This document shows, piece after piece, positions 41,131-49,409 of a DNA stretch of 64,000 nt; position 1 is the first letter of the stretch; each line of letters starts with the position of its first letter. Location of the stretch: positions 124,001-188,000 of the forward strand of contig JAFKGI010000011.1 of assembly GCA_017307785.1 (NCBI GenBank). The letters run 5' to 3'. This DNA is from Vulcanimicrobiota bacterium. Lineage in GTDB: Bacteria > Vulcanimicrobiota > Xenobia > Xenobiales > JADMJV01. The position numbers were made by a program, and so were the translations under genes. The notes beneath the pieces were generated by a model that was not told where the DNA came from, searched no databases, and was given only the letters and a program-made list of their open reading frames with translations.

Positions 41131-42461
41131 TGTCCAGCCCTCAAGCCGCTTTAGCTGAGGCGATGAACAGCCGGGATTTGCGGAGCCGCATTTCCTGGCT
41201 GTTTATTGGTTTCTTCATCTTCGCCTTAGCCGTGCATGTGCCCATTCCGGGCATCAACCGCCCCGTCTGGGAAGCCATGTTGGCCGGCGGTGAACTGTTC
41301 AAGCTTCTTGGAATGTTCACCGGCAACGCGCTCAACAAGTTCTCCATCGTGGCGCTGGGAATCACTCCCTACATCAACGCCAGCATCATCATGCAGCTGT
41401 TGACGGTGGTTTCACCCCAGCTCAAAGACATGCAAAAAGAAGGCGGCGAGATCGGCAGACGCCAGATCGTCAAATACACCCGCTGGCTGACCATCGTACT
41501 GGCCTTTATCCAGTCCACCGTGATGGTCACCGCGCTGTCTCGACACGTAGACCCCAACGACCCCAGCAATCCGGCCGGTTGGGTTTTCGTATCCCACCAT
41601 CCGGTCTTCCTGGCCGGCATCATCGTGACGCTGGTCGCCGGAACCTGCTTTATGATCTGGTTGGGCGAGACGATGTCGGAGAAGTCTCTGGGCAGCGGCG
41701 TATCGCTGCTCATCTTCGCCGGCATCGTCATGTCCTACCCCATGTATCTGATGCAGACGCTGCAGGCCGCTCAGGCCGGTGGCGCCCGCGCCGGACTCTC
41801 GCTGGTCGTCTTCTTCCTGATGAGCCTGGGAATCGTCGTCTCGATCATCATCATGACCCTGGCTGTGCGCAAAGTGCCCATCCAGTTTCCCAAGCGCCAG
41901 GTCGGCAACCGCGTGATGGGTGGCCAGTCCACCTTCATCCCGGTCAAAGTCAACAACGCCGGCGTGATCTCCATCATCTTCGCCGTCTCGCTGCTCTATC
42001 TGCCCAGCACTCTGGTGGGCTTGATTCCCGCGACGGCGCCGGACTGGGCCCAGCAGTTCAAAGAGGTCGTGACCAACTTCCTCAACTCCGGCAACCCGCT
42101 TTACAACGTGTTCTACGCCGCCATGGTCATCTTCTTCACCTACTTCTACTCCTCGATCGCCTTCAGCCCCGAAGACATCGCGGACAACCTCAAGAAGCAG
42201 GGTGGATTCATCCCGGGCATTCGTCCCGGACGGGCCACGGCCGATTACCTCGGTCGTCTGCTCAGCCGCCTCAACCTGGTCTCCGGCCTGTTCCTGGCGA
42301 TGCTGGCCATCGTGCCCAACTACATCATGAAGTTGACTAACGTCAACACCTTCATGTTGGGCTCGACCTCGCTGCTCATCATCGTGGGCGTGGCCCTCGA
42401 CACCATGAGCCAGATCCAGGCCCGCATGGTGCTGCGCAACTATCAAGGCTTTATGAAATAA
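41130..42461 (+). CDS. secY: Preprotein translocase subunit SecY
   Basis: SecY forms the protein-conducting channel of the Sec translocon. The 443-residue product has ten membrane helices. It shows VPIPGINRPVWEAMLAGGEL, NKFSIVALGITPYINASIIM, LKDMQKEGGEIGRRQIVKYT and, before the last helices, PEDIADNLKKQGGFIPGIRP with GRATADYLGRLLSRL. The GTG start overlaps the rplO stop by one base. A long hairpin separates it from adk. Confidence 0.98.
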   Translation: MSSPQAALAEAMNSRDLRSRISWLFIGFFIFALAVHVPIPGINRPVWEAMLAGGELFKLLGMFTGNALNKFSIVALGITPYINASIIMQLLTVVSPQLKDMQKEGGEIGRRQIVKYTRWLTIVLAFIQSTVMVTALSRHVDPNDPSNPAGWVFVSHHPVFLAGIIVTLVAGTCFMIWLGETMSEKSLGSGVSLLIFAGIVMSYPMYLMQTLQAAQAGGARAGLSLVVFFLMSLGIVVSIIIMTLAVRKVPIQFPKRQVGNRVMGGQSTFIPVKVNNAGVISIIFAVSLLYLPSTLVGLIPATAPDWAQQFKEVVTNFLNSGNPLYNVFYAAMVIFFTYFYSSIAFSPEDIADNLKKQGGFIPGIRPGRATADYLGRLLSRLNLVSGLFLAMLAIVPNYIMKLTNVNTFMLGSTSLLIIVGVALDTMSQIQARMVLRNYQGFMK

Positions 42462-42489
42462 GCCTGCAACCCATTAAGTCTTAGTTATA

Positions 42490-42523
42490 TCCGCCCGCCT
42501 CTCTTGCAAGAAAGGCGGGCGGA
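42490..42523 (+). other. Intercistronic secY-adk hairpin
   Basis: The arms TCCGCCCGCCT and AGGCGGGCGGA pair perfectly (11 bp) around a loop that itself contains the palindrome TCTTGCAAGA. CTTATCT follows, so a termination function is doubtful. Confidence 0.7.
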
Positions 42524-42545
42524 CTTATCTGAACGGGGATTCATC

Positions 42546-43202
42546 GTGAGAATGGTATTGATAGGCCCTCCCGGGGCCGGCAAGGGAACGCAGGCCTCGC
42601 GCCTGGCGGCCCACTACCACATCCCACATATCTCGACCGGCGAAATGCTGCGCGAAGAGGTCAAACAGGGCAGCCTGATCGGCAATCAGATCAAGGACAC
42701 CCTGGCGGCCGGCAATCTGGTCTCGGACGAAATGATCCTGGGCCTGGTGGAAATGCGCCTGCAACAGCAAGACTGCCGCCTGGGCTTCATCCTGGACGGC
42801 TTTCCCCGCTCCCAGGTCCAGGCCGAGGCCACTCAGGGCTTGCTAGACCGCCTGCAACGCCCGCTCGACGCTGTCGTCCAGCTGATCATGCCCGACGACG
42901 AAATCGTCACCCGGTTGAGCTATCGGCGCATCTGCTCCCAGTGTTCGCGCCCTTACCATCTACTCTTCAACGCCCCCAAGGTGGCCGGCGAGTGCGACGT
43001 CGACCACTCGCCGCTGACCCAGCGGTCGGACGACACCGAAGATTCCATCCGCAATCGCCTGCATGTCTACCACAAGCAGACCGAACCGGTGGTAGAATAT
43101 TATCGCAAGACACCCTTGCTCAAAGAAATCAGCGCCATGGGCGAAGTCAACGCCATCACTGTGGAAATCATCTCGGCGTTGGGGAAAGAAGCGGTAGCGT
43201 GA
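42546..43202 (+). CDS. adk: Adenylate kinase (zinc-lid type)
   Basis: Adenylate kinase balances ATP, ADP and AMP. The 218-residue product starts at GTG 42546 (seven bases after GGGG; ATG 42552 is an alternative) and reads MRMVLIGPPGAGKGTQASRL, HISTGEMLREEV, FILDGFPRSQVQAE. The lid carries CSQCSRPYH and GECDVD, giving the Cys-Cys-Cys-Asp zinc site of the Bacillus type; TQRSDDTEDSIRNRL follows. It sits between secY and map as in many bacteria and overlaps map by 4 nt. Confidence 0.97.
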   Translation: MRMVLIGPPGAGKGTQASRLAAHYHIPHISTGEMLREEVKQGSLIGNQIKDTLAAGNLVSDEMILGLVEMRLQQQDCRLGFILDGFPRSQVQAEATQGLLDRLQRPLDAVVQLIMPDDEIVTRLSYRRICSQCSRPYHLLFNAPKVAGECDVDHSPLTQRSDDTEDSIRNRLHVYHKQTEPVVEYYRKTPLLKEISAMGEVNAITVEIISALGKEAVA

Positions 43203-43966
43203 CCAAAACCAAGAGCGGCATCATTCTCAAGACTGCCAACGAGATCGAAACCATTCGCCATGCCGGCAAACTGCTGCGCCAATGCCTGCAGTTGGTGCGA
43301 GAAGCCACCGTGGAGCGCGTGCGTACCAAAGACCTGGACCAACTGGCCTACGACTTCATCGTCTCCAACGGCGGCCGTCCGGCCTTCAAAGGCTACCGAG
43401 GCTACCCGGCCACCCTGTGCGTCTCGGTCAACGAAGAAGTGGTGCACGGCATCCCCAACAACCGCCGCCTCAAGTCCGGCGACATCGTCAGCGTGGACTG
43501 CGGACTGGCCTGGCAGGGCTTCATCGCCGACTCGGCCATCACCATCGCCGTCGGAGACATCGATCCGAACGTGCAAAAGCTACTAAAAGTTACGGAAGAG
43601 TCGCTGTATCTGGGCATTGAACAAGCCCGGCCCGGCAACTACGTTCAGGACATCTCCCGAGCCGTCCAGGAACATTGCGAAAGCCACGGATTCTCCGTGG
43701 TACGCGACCTGGTCGGACACGGCGTAGGCAAAGACCTGCACGAGGAACCGAACGTTCCCAACTACGTCTCGAAAGACAAAGGAGCCAAATTGGAGGCCGG
43801 TATGGTCATCGCCATTGAGCCGATGGTCAACACCGGAACCTTCGAAGTGGTCTCCAAACGAGACGGCTGGACCATCGTTACTTTGGACAAAGGCCACTCG
43901 GCCCACTTCGAACATACGGTGGCCATTACAAATAACGGTCCCATGATCTTGACGAACGGGGAATAA
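43199..43966 (+). CDS. map: Methionine aminopeptidase, type I
   Basis: The enzyme removes the initiator methionine from nascent proteins. From GTG 43199, overlapping the adk stop, the 255-residue product shows the five metal ligands: D100 and D111 (VDCGLAWQGFIADSAITIAV), the His of GHGVGKDLHEEPNVPNY, the Glu of AIEPMVNTG and the Glu of FEHTVAITN. GYRGYPATLCVSVNEEVVHG is the usual N-terminal signature. It lacks an N-terminal zinc-finger or SH3 extension. infA follows after 75 nt. Confidence 0.98.
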   Translation: MTKTKSGIILKTANEIETIRHAGKLLRQCLQLVREATVERVRTKDLDQLAYDFIVSNGGRPAFKGYRGYPATLCVSVNEEVVHGIPNNRRLKSGDIVSVDCGLAWQGFIADSAITIAVGDIDPNVQKLLKVTEESLYLGIEQARPGNYVQDISRAVQEHCESHGFSVVRDLVGHGVGKDLHEEPNVPNYVSKDKGAKLEAGMVIAIEPMVNTGTFEVVSKRDGWTIVTLDKGHSAHFEHTVAITNNGPMILTNGE

Positions 43967-44041
43967 TTCCTTAATATACCCGAGCGCTTTGAGCGGGCTA
44001 CCGCAATGGCGCCGATCTGCGAAGGAATCGCTGAATCGACA

Positions 44042-44257
44042 GTGTCCCAGAATCAAACCAACCCGGTCATCGCCACGGTGGTAGAAGTACTACCCAACGC
44101 AATCCTGCGTGTGAAGACCGAATACGGAGCGGAAGTTCTGGCCCACTTTTCAGCAGAAGCGCGCAGTGAGCTGGTGCGAGTGCTCCCCGGCGACCGGGTA
44201 AGACTCGAGATTTCACCGTATCACAAAGGTCGTGGACGTATTGTCGGCAAGGCGTGA
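44042..44257 (+). CDS. infA: Translation initiation factor IF-1
   Basis: IF-1 blocks the A site during initiation. From the GTG at 44042 the product has 71 residues, the family length, and aligns from the start: [60 protein letters not shown]. The usual C-terminal 'tYR' end is replaced by GKA. The ribosome-binding site is weak (AAGGA about 15 nt upstream). An in-frame ATG at 44006 would add twelve residues without a better signal. The low conservation of '[10 protein letters not shown]' versus 'SPYDLTRGRI' is worth noting. Confidence 0.93.
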   Translation: MSQNQTNPVIATVVEVLPNAILRVKTEYGAEVLAHFSAEARSELVRVLPGDRVRLEISPYHKGRGRIVGKA

Positions 44258-44295
44258 GGCTTTCACCCCTGTCGATTTCGAGGAGCTGTAAGAAC

Positions 44296-44409
44296 ATGAA
44301 AGTAAAGCCTTCTGTGAAAAAGCGCTGTGAAAAGTGCCAGATCATTGTCCGCAAAGGACGAGTCCGCGTCATTTGCGCGGTAGCCAAACACAAGCAGATC
44401 CAGGGTTAG
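44296..44409 (+). CDS. rpmJ: 50S ribosomal protein L36
   Basis: This 37-residue ORF encodes [20 protein letters not shown] followed by [17 protein letters not shown]. The zinc ligands Cys, Cys, Cys and His (C11, C14, C27, H32) are all present, so it is the zinc-binding type of L36. GAGGAGCTGTAAGAAC precedes the ATG. The position between infA and rpsM is the canonical one. Confidence 0.97.
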   Translation: MKVKPSVKKRCEKCQIIVRKGRVRVICAVAKHKQIQG

Positions 44410-44419
44410 GAGAAACATC

Positions 44420-44791
<372 letters not shown>

Positions 44792-44807
44792 GCGAGGAAT
44801 CTGAGCA

Positions 44808-45203
44808 ATGTCTAAGGCTAAGAAACAGGTCCGCGGACGCAAGAAGATTCTCAAGAATACTCCTCGCGGTATCGCTCACATCCAGTCGTCGTTCAACAAC
44901 ACGATTGTTACCATCAGTGATCCCCAGGGCAACGCCATCTCCTGGGCCTCGGCCGGCGGCCAGGGCTTCAAGGGTTCGCGTAAGAGCACTCCGTTCGCCG
45001 CGGGCGTGGCTGCCGAACAGGCCGCCAAAGTCGCCTCCGAGCACGGCGTGCGCTTCCTGGAAGTGTTCGTCAAGGGTCCCGGCTCCGGCCGTGAAGCCGC
45101 CATCCGCAGCCTCCAGGCCGCCGGTATGGAAATCAGCCTCATCCGTGACGTCACCCCCATCCCGCACAACGGCTGCCGCCCCCCCAAGCGCCGCCGCGTC
45201 TAG
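44808..45203 (+). CDS. rpsK: 30S ribosomal protein S11
   Basis: S11 of the 30S platform, 131 residues, reads [60 protein letters not shown] and ends [19 protein letters not shown]. The NG of PHNGCRP is the site where isoaspartate forms in E. coli. GCGAGGAATCTGAGCA precedes the ATG. rpsD, which usually follows, is absent; a hairpin and a possible promoter lead into rpoA. Confidence 0.98.
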   Translation: MSKAKKQVRGRKKILKNTPRGIAHIQSSFNNTIVTISDPQGNAISWASAGGQGFKGSRKSTPFAAGVAAEQAAKVASEHGVRFLEVFVKGPGSGREAAIRSLQAAGMEISLIRDVTPIPHNGCRPPKRRRV

Positions 45204-45229
45204 TGCAAGCCTGGGCTTAAACGCCCGGT

Positions 45230-45259
45230 GTCAGGCTCGCTCTTCGGAGTGAGCCTGAC
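45230..45259 (+). terminator. UUCG-capped hairpin between rpsK and rpoA
   Basis: Thirteen base pairs, GTCAGGCTCGCTC / GAGTGAGCCTGAC (one G-T), close a TTCG tetraloop. GCCTTTC follows, a poor T-run. A smaller CTGGGC / GCCCGG hairpin precedes it at about 45211. It stands at the usual rpsD location. Confidence 0.7.
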
Positions 45260-45277
45260 GCCTTTCACCCGTGAAAA

Positions 45278-45306
45278 TTGTTTCGCTTCCGTCTCGTGCG
45301 GATATA
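45278..45306 (+). promoter_or_regulatory. Possible promoter upstream of rpoA
   Basis: TTGTTT (45278-45283) and GATATA (45301-45306) are separated by 17 bp, just after the UUCG hairpin and 48 bp before rpoA. The match to consensus is moderate. Confidence 0.4.
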
Positions 45307-45353
45307 GACAACATCCAGGTGACTGAGCAGTCGTAAAATAAGGAGTTTCATCT

Positions 45354-46307
45354 ATGTTGGATGCTTTGCTGCAATCCGCCCAGCCATACGAAGAAAGTGC
45401 TGATCCGCGCGTAACGTCGATCAGCGACACCAAGTTCTCCATCGAGCCGCTCGAGCGCGGTTTCGGTATCACCATCGGCAATGCGCTGCGCCGGATTCTG
45501 TTGTCGGCCCTCACCGGCGCCGCCACCACCCACGTGCGCATCGATGGCGTTTTGCACGAGTTCTCCACCCTCACCGGTGTTCGCGAAGACACCACCGAGA
45601 TGATCCTCAACCTTAAGAAGCTGAACCTGCGCCTCTTCACCGAGAAGCGCAAGTTGCTGCGGCTCGAAGCTCAGGGACCGGGCGTCGTCACCGCTGCCGA
45701 CATCCAGCTCGACCCCGAAGTCGAAGTCCTCAATCCGGATCTGGTCATCGCCCATCTGGAAAAAGGCGCCCGCCTCGGTATGGACCTCTACGTCTCGAAA
45801 GGCCAGGGCTACGTCCCGGCCGAGAAGCAGACCAACCAGGAGCAGGTCATCGGCATCATCCCCATCGACTCGATCTTCAGCCCCGTGCTCAAGGTCAACT
45901 ACGTGGTGGAAGACACCCGCGTCGGTCAGCGCACCGACTTCGACCGTCTGGTGATGGACGTCCACACCGACGGCAGCCTGAAGCCTTACGAGGCCATCAG
46001 CCAGGCCGCCGCCATCATGCAGCGCAAGCTGAGCCTGTTCTCCAACATGGAGCCGGTCACTCGCCCCGAGATCGTCGTCGGCGGTCCCGAGTCGGAAGTG
46101 CTCGACACCCCCATCGAAGATCTGCAGCTCTCGGTTCGCTCGCTCAACTGCTTGAAGCGCGCCGGTATCCGCACCCTGGGCGAATTGCTCACCTACTCCG
46201 AAGACGACATCATGAAGCTGAAGAACTTCGGCCAGAAGTCGCTCGACGAAATCAAAGACAAATTGGTGGAGCGCGGGCTGTCTCTGCAGCCCTCGACTCC
46301 CGATTAA
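45354..46307 (+). CDS. rpoA: DNA-directed RNA polymerase subunit alpha
   Basis: The alpha subunit dimer nucleates RNA polymerase assembly. The 317-residue protein has the N-terminal domain with IEPLERGFGITIGNALRRIL, LSALTGAATTHVRIDGVLHE and DMDVHTDG-like LVMDVHTDGSLKPYEAISQA. The C-terminal domain carries IEDLQLSVRSLNCLKRAGIR and NFGQKSLDEIKDKL. The Arg of SVRSLNCLK, equivalent to E. coli R265 that contacts UP elements, is conserved. AATAAGGAGTTTCATCT precedes the ATG. Confidence 0.99.
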   Translation: MLDALLQSAQPYEESADPRVTSISDTKFSIEPLERGFGITIGNALRRILLSALTGAATTHVRIDGVLHEFSTLTGVREDTTEMILNLKKLNLRLFTEKRKLLRLEAQGPGVVTAADIQLDPEVEVLNPDLVIAHLEKGARLGMDLYVSKGQGYVPAEKQTNQEQVIGIIPIDSIFSPVLKVNYVVEDTRVGQRTDFDRLVMDVHTDGSLKPYEAISQAAAIMQRKLSLFSNMEPVTRPEIVVGGPESEVLDTPIEDLQLSVRSLNCLKRAGIRTLGELLTYSEDDIMKLKNFGQKSLDEIKDKLVERGLSLQPSTPD

Positions 46308-46319
46308 CCCGGAGGATCC

Positions 46320-46754
46320 ATGAGACACAAAGTCCGCAGCCGCCGTCTCGGTCGGCAGACTGACCACCGCATCAGCATGTTGCGCAACCTGACGAAGTCG
46401 CTTCTGACTCATCAGCGCATCACCACCACGGACATCCGTGCCAAGGAACTCCAGCGTTACGTGGAGCACCTGATCACCTGGGCTCGCAAGGCAAACGCCG
46501 CCACCGATCCCGCTGAAGCTCTGGCCGCCAAGCGCCAGGTATTCCGCGAGATCTCCGGCGCCCCGCGCGTGCACGCTCAGGGTCGTCCGGCTCGCCCCGA
46601 CCGCGATGCGGCTCAGGGTCTGTTTGACCAGATCGCCACCCGCTACGCCAAGGGCGGAGATTCGGCTCGTGAAGGTGGTTACACCCGCATCACCAAGCTC
46701 TATCCCCGCAAGGGCGACGGCGCCCCCATGGCCCTCATCGAACTGATCTCCTAA
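46320..46754 (+). CDS. rplQ: 50S ribosomal protein L17
   Basis: L17, 144 residues, begins MRHKVRSRRLGRQTDHRISM then LRNLTKSLLTHQRITTTDIR, the invariant part. The C-terminal half includes GLFDQIATRYA and GGYTRITKLYPRKGDGAPMA with LIELIS at the end. The middle (residues 55-100) contains a slightly longer linker than in E. coli L17 (127 residues). CCCGGAGGATCC precedes the ATG. A strong terminator follows and closes the cluster. Confidence 0.97.
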   Translation: MRHKVRSRRLGRQTDHRISMLRNLTKSLLTHQRITTTDIRAKELQRYVEHLITWARKANAATDPAEALAAKRQVFREISGAPRVHAQGRPARPDRDAAQGLFDQIATRYAKGGDSAREGGYTRITKLYPRKGDGAPMALIELIS

Positions 46755-46772
46755 GAGATCGATTCGAAGTGG

Positions 46773-46801
46773 AAAACCACCCCTAGCGGGGTGGTTTTTT
46801 T
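46773..46801 (+). terminator. rplQ terminator overlapping the next gene's translation start
   Basis: AACCACCCC and GGGGTGGTT pair (9 bp) around TAGC and are followed by a run of seven T from 46795. The T-run ends two bases before the ATG of the ECF ATPase gene. The right arm GGGGTGG is also the only Shine-Dalgarno-like sequence for that ATG. Confidence 0.9.
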
Positions 46802-46802
46802 C

Positions 46803-48389
46803 ATGCTTAGAGCCATTCAACTCGCGCATAAACCCGTGCTTCAGTCCCTCGATCTATCCGTTTCTCCCGGAGAAATGGTGGCTCTGGTGGGCGGCAACGG
46901 CAGCGGCAAGAGCACTCTTCTGAGACTGCTCTCCGGCCTTGTAGCTGTGCAATCCGGCCGTATCGAAATCGACGGAATCGCCTCTGACTCCGCCGATTTC
47001 TTCAACGCCTGCCGCAAAACGCTGGGCATCGTCTTCCAGAACCCGGAAAGCCAGCTGGTGGCCAACACGGTCGACGAAGAGGTGGCTTTCGGCCCGGGCC
47101 AGCTCGGCCTGCCGGTGGCCGAACTGCATGAGCGGGTGGAATGGGCTCTTGCGCAAGTCGGCCTGAGCGAGCGGCGCAACTGGCAGTCGCACGCCCTCTC
47201 GGCCGGCCAGAAACAGCGCCTGGCCCTGGCCGCCGTACTGGCCATGAAGCCCCGTTACCTGCTGCTGGACGAACCCACCAGCATGCTCGACCCGCAGGCC
47301 CGCCGCGAACTCATGCGCTACCTCGCCGACCTGCGCGGCCAGGTGGGCATCCTGCTGGTCACCCACCGCAGCGAAGAACTCGAATTCTGCGACCGCGTCG
47401 TCCATTTGCGCGACGGCACCATCGACGCCGAACACAGCGGCGCGCAACTCTGGGAAAATCCCGACCTCTTCGCCGGCCTGGAACTGGCCATTCCCACCGA
47501 ACTGCGCCTGCGTACCTTGCTGGCCCAGAAACAGCCGGGCGAGCCCTACCTTCTCGAAAGCAACCTGCCCGCGGCCGACTTCGCCCGCTTCGAAGAGCTG
47601 CGCTACGAGTATGCCCGCGGCACCCCGCTGCGTCACCAGGCGCTCCACGGCGTCACCTGCCGCCTGCCCCTCGACACCTGCACCGCCCTGATCGGCCAGA
47701 CCGGCAGCGGCAAATCCACCCTCTTGCAGCACCTCAACCTGCTGTTGCGCCCCCAGAGCGGCCAGTGCCACCTCTGGGATCAACTGATCGGCGACAAAAC
47801 CCCGGCCCGCCCCATCCGTCAGCAAGTCGGCATGCTCTTCCAGCAACCCGAATCGCAGTTCTTCCAGGAAACCGTCTGGGACGAAGTCGCCTACGCCCCC
47901 AGCAACTTCGGCCTGGAAGTCGAGAAAAACACCCGCGAAGCCCTGCAACTGGTCGACCTGCCCGCCGAAACCTACGCCAAACGCAACCCCTTCGAACTCT
48001 CCGGCGGCGAACAACGCCGCCTGGCCCTGGCCTGCGCCCTCGCCTACCGACCCCGCGCCCTCGTCCTCGACGAACCCAGCGCCGGCCTCGACTGGGCCCA
48101 CCGCCAACGCATCTGGGAACTGCTCAAACAACTCGAAGTCAGCTGCACCCTCATCTCCCACGACCTCGAAGAAGTCGGCGAACTCGCCCACCACGTCGTC
48201 TGGCTTTCCCAAGGCAAAGTCCAACAACAAGGCCCCCCCGGCCAACTCTTCGCCAACCTCCAGACCGCCGGCTTTGCCATCCCCGCCTGGTCCCGCTGGG
48301 CCCAAGAAACCTTCCCCAACACCCCCCTCCCCGTCAACCAAACCCAATTCACCACCTGGCAACGTCAGGAAGGGGGACCCGGGGAATGA
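46803..48389 (+). CDS. Fused tandem ECF-type ABC transporter ATPase
   Basis: The 528-residue protein contains two complete ABC ATPase domains. In the first, Walker A is GGNGSGKST (~residue 30), the signature is LSAGQKQRLAL (~130) and Walker B YLLLDEPTSMLD. In the second they are GQTGSGKST (~296), LSGGEQRRLAL (~398) and ALVLDEPSAGLD. Q-loops FQNPESQLVANTVDEEVAFG and FQQPESQFFQETVWDEVAYA are of the CbiO/EcfA kind. Firmicutes carry separate ecfA1-ecfA2-ecfT genes directly after rplQ. Here the two ATPases are fused and no EcfT or substrate-binding subunit gene follows. These ATPases energise vitamin or metal uptake. The ATG overlaps the region of the rplQ terminator. Confidence 0.9.
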   Translation: MLRAIQLAHKPVLQSLDLSVSPGEMVALVGGNGSGKSTLLRLLSGLVAVQSGRIEIDGIASDSADFFNACRKTLGIVFQNPESQLVANTVDEEVAFGPGQLGLPVAELHERVEWALAQVGLSERRNWQSHALSAGQKQRLALAAVLAMKPRYLLLDEPTSMLDPQARRELMRYLADLRGQVGILLVTHRSEELEFCDRVVHLRDGTIDAEHSGAQLWENPDLFAGLELAIPTELRLRTLLAQKQPGEPYLLESNLPAADFARFEELRYEYARGTPLRHQALHGVTCRLPLDTCTALIGQTGSGKSTLLQHLNLLLRPQSGQCHLWDQLIGDKTPARPIRQQVGMLFQQPESQFFQETVWDEVAYAPSNFGLEVEKNTREALQLVDLPAETYAKRNPFELSGGEQRRLALACALAYRPRALVLDEPSAGLDWAHRQRIWELLKQLEVSCTLISHDLEEVGELAHHVVWLSQGKVQQQGPPGQLFANLQTAGFAIPAWSRWAQETFPNTPLPVNQTQFTTWQRQEGGPGE

Positions 48390-48536
48390 TGGGGATGTGG
48401 AGACAGCTCCCTGCCACGGCCAACCCCATTCCCAGGTCGTTTTTTAAGGGCAAAGTCGCTCCCGAGCCAGTCCCACGCCCTACCGCCCCAGCCATCTCCA
48501 CATCTCCCAAATCACCCGGGTCCCCCTTCCCAACCA
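48364..48536 (+). repeat. Dispersed inverted-repeat intergenic element, copy 2
   Basis: The left arm (48364-48404) is the reverse complement of the right arm (48492-48536), both of the family TCTCCACATC-CCC...CACCCGGGTCCCCCTTCC. The interior contains GTCGTTTTTTAAGGG, matching the element at 16523-16760. The left arm covers the last 26 nt of the ATPase gene and supplies its final codons (EGGPGE). Related single-arm sequence lies at 9213-9252. Confidence 0.6.
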
Positions 48537-48557
48537 GGCAATCGCCAAAAGAGCAGC

Positions 48558-49319
48558 TCAACGCCAGAGCAGGGCGTCGGGGTGGGAGGGGCCGCACAGC
48601 ACAAAATTGTCGCCAAACTCCTGCGGCGGCACCAACAGCGACTCCAGATAAGGGCGCCAACCGGCGCTGTGCACTCGGGTCGTATCCGGTTTCAGCAGCG
48701 GCAGCTTCAAATTCTCCCGCAGCGAGCGGTCCCAGGCGTTCTGCTGGCCGTCCATCTGCAGCACCGCCCAACGGGAACCGCACCACCCGGCACTCAAAGT
48801 CAGACCATCCAACCGATAGGTACGACTCTCGCAACGAGCCCGTACCTGGGGCCAGATCAGGTGGCGCCACTCCGAGTCCTCCCAGGTAATCAACGGCAGC
48901 GGATGGACGCCCAACGGATGGTGATACTGATCCACCAGCCCGTGGCCCCAGAATCCGAACTCCAGCGGCGAAGCCTCCCCGATCATAGCGCCATCGCGCA
49001 GCAACTGACACCAGGCCAGCGCCTGCACCAAAGTACAGGCCACCCGCTCGCGAAATTCCTGGGGCGGCACCGGCAAACCAAAGGCAGCGCAAGCCTCCTC
49101 GGCCACCTTCCAGGTACGCCGATTGTCCTCGGCGGTCATATAGCGCTCGGAGATTTCCTTGCTCGGCAATCGCAAGTAAGCCTGAACCAGAGCAAACTCG
49201 CGCTCCCGGCCCTCCCAACGACCCGCCTCGAAATCCCCCACGTAACGCAACGGAACTCCCGTCTTGCGTGCCAACTGCAGCTGCGAAAGCCCCAGCTCCA
49301 AACGTCTCTTTCTAACCAT
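48558..49319 (-). CDS. XRE-family helix-turn-helix protein with C-terminal domain of unknown function
   Basis: The 253-residue product begins MVRKRRLELGLSQLQLARKT, then GVPLRYVGDFEAGRWEGRER, a typical XRE/Cro helix-turn-helix. The following ~190 residues are rich in Trp and Leu (PLPLITWEDSEWRHLIWPQV, WCGSRWAVLQMDGQQN) and have no family I recognise. An AGGAGGTAGTGAGAC box precedes the ATG. The gene is divergent from the LLM oxidoreductase gene 90 nt away, so it may regulate that gene and itself. A partner or ligand is unknown. Confidence 0.75.
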   Translation of the reverse strand: MVRKRRLELGLSQLQLARKTGVPLRYVGDFEAGRWEGREREFALVQAYLRLPSKEISERYMTAEDNRRTWKVAEEACAAFGLPVPPQEFRERVACTLVQALAWCQLLRDGAMIGEASPLEFGFWGHGLVDQYHHPLGVHPLPLITWEDSEWRHLIWPQVRARCESRTYRLDGLTLSAGWCGSRWAVLQMDGQQNAWDRSLRENLKLPLLKPDTTRVHSAGWRPYLESLLVPPQEFGDNFVLCGPSHPDALLWR

Positions 49320-49331
49320 GTCTCACTACCT

Positions 49332-49344
49332 CCTGAAAACCAGG
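49332..49344. promoter_or_regulatory. Possible operator between XRE and LLM genes
   Basis: The short inverted repeat CCTG-AAAAC-CAGG overlaps the ribosome-binding site of the XRE gene on the minus strand in the divergent spacer. It could be an autoregulatory site, but four-base arms are weak evidence. Confidence 0.25.
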
Positions 49345-49409
49345 ATAGGTCATCCGCATCGAAAATGAGGTTAGAGAACTTGGTCCAAACTAATGCCCGG
49401 AGTTAACAC

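Noticed and set aside
47141-48889. 582-codon Pro/Arg-rich frame over the ATPase gene
   Set aside because: Composition is typical of a shifted frame in GC-rich DNA, and it crosses the repeat element and the antisense of the XRE gene.
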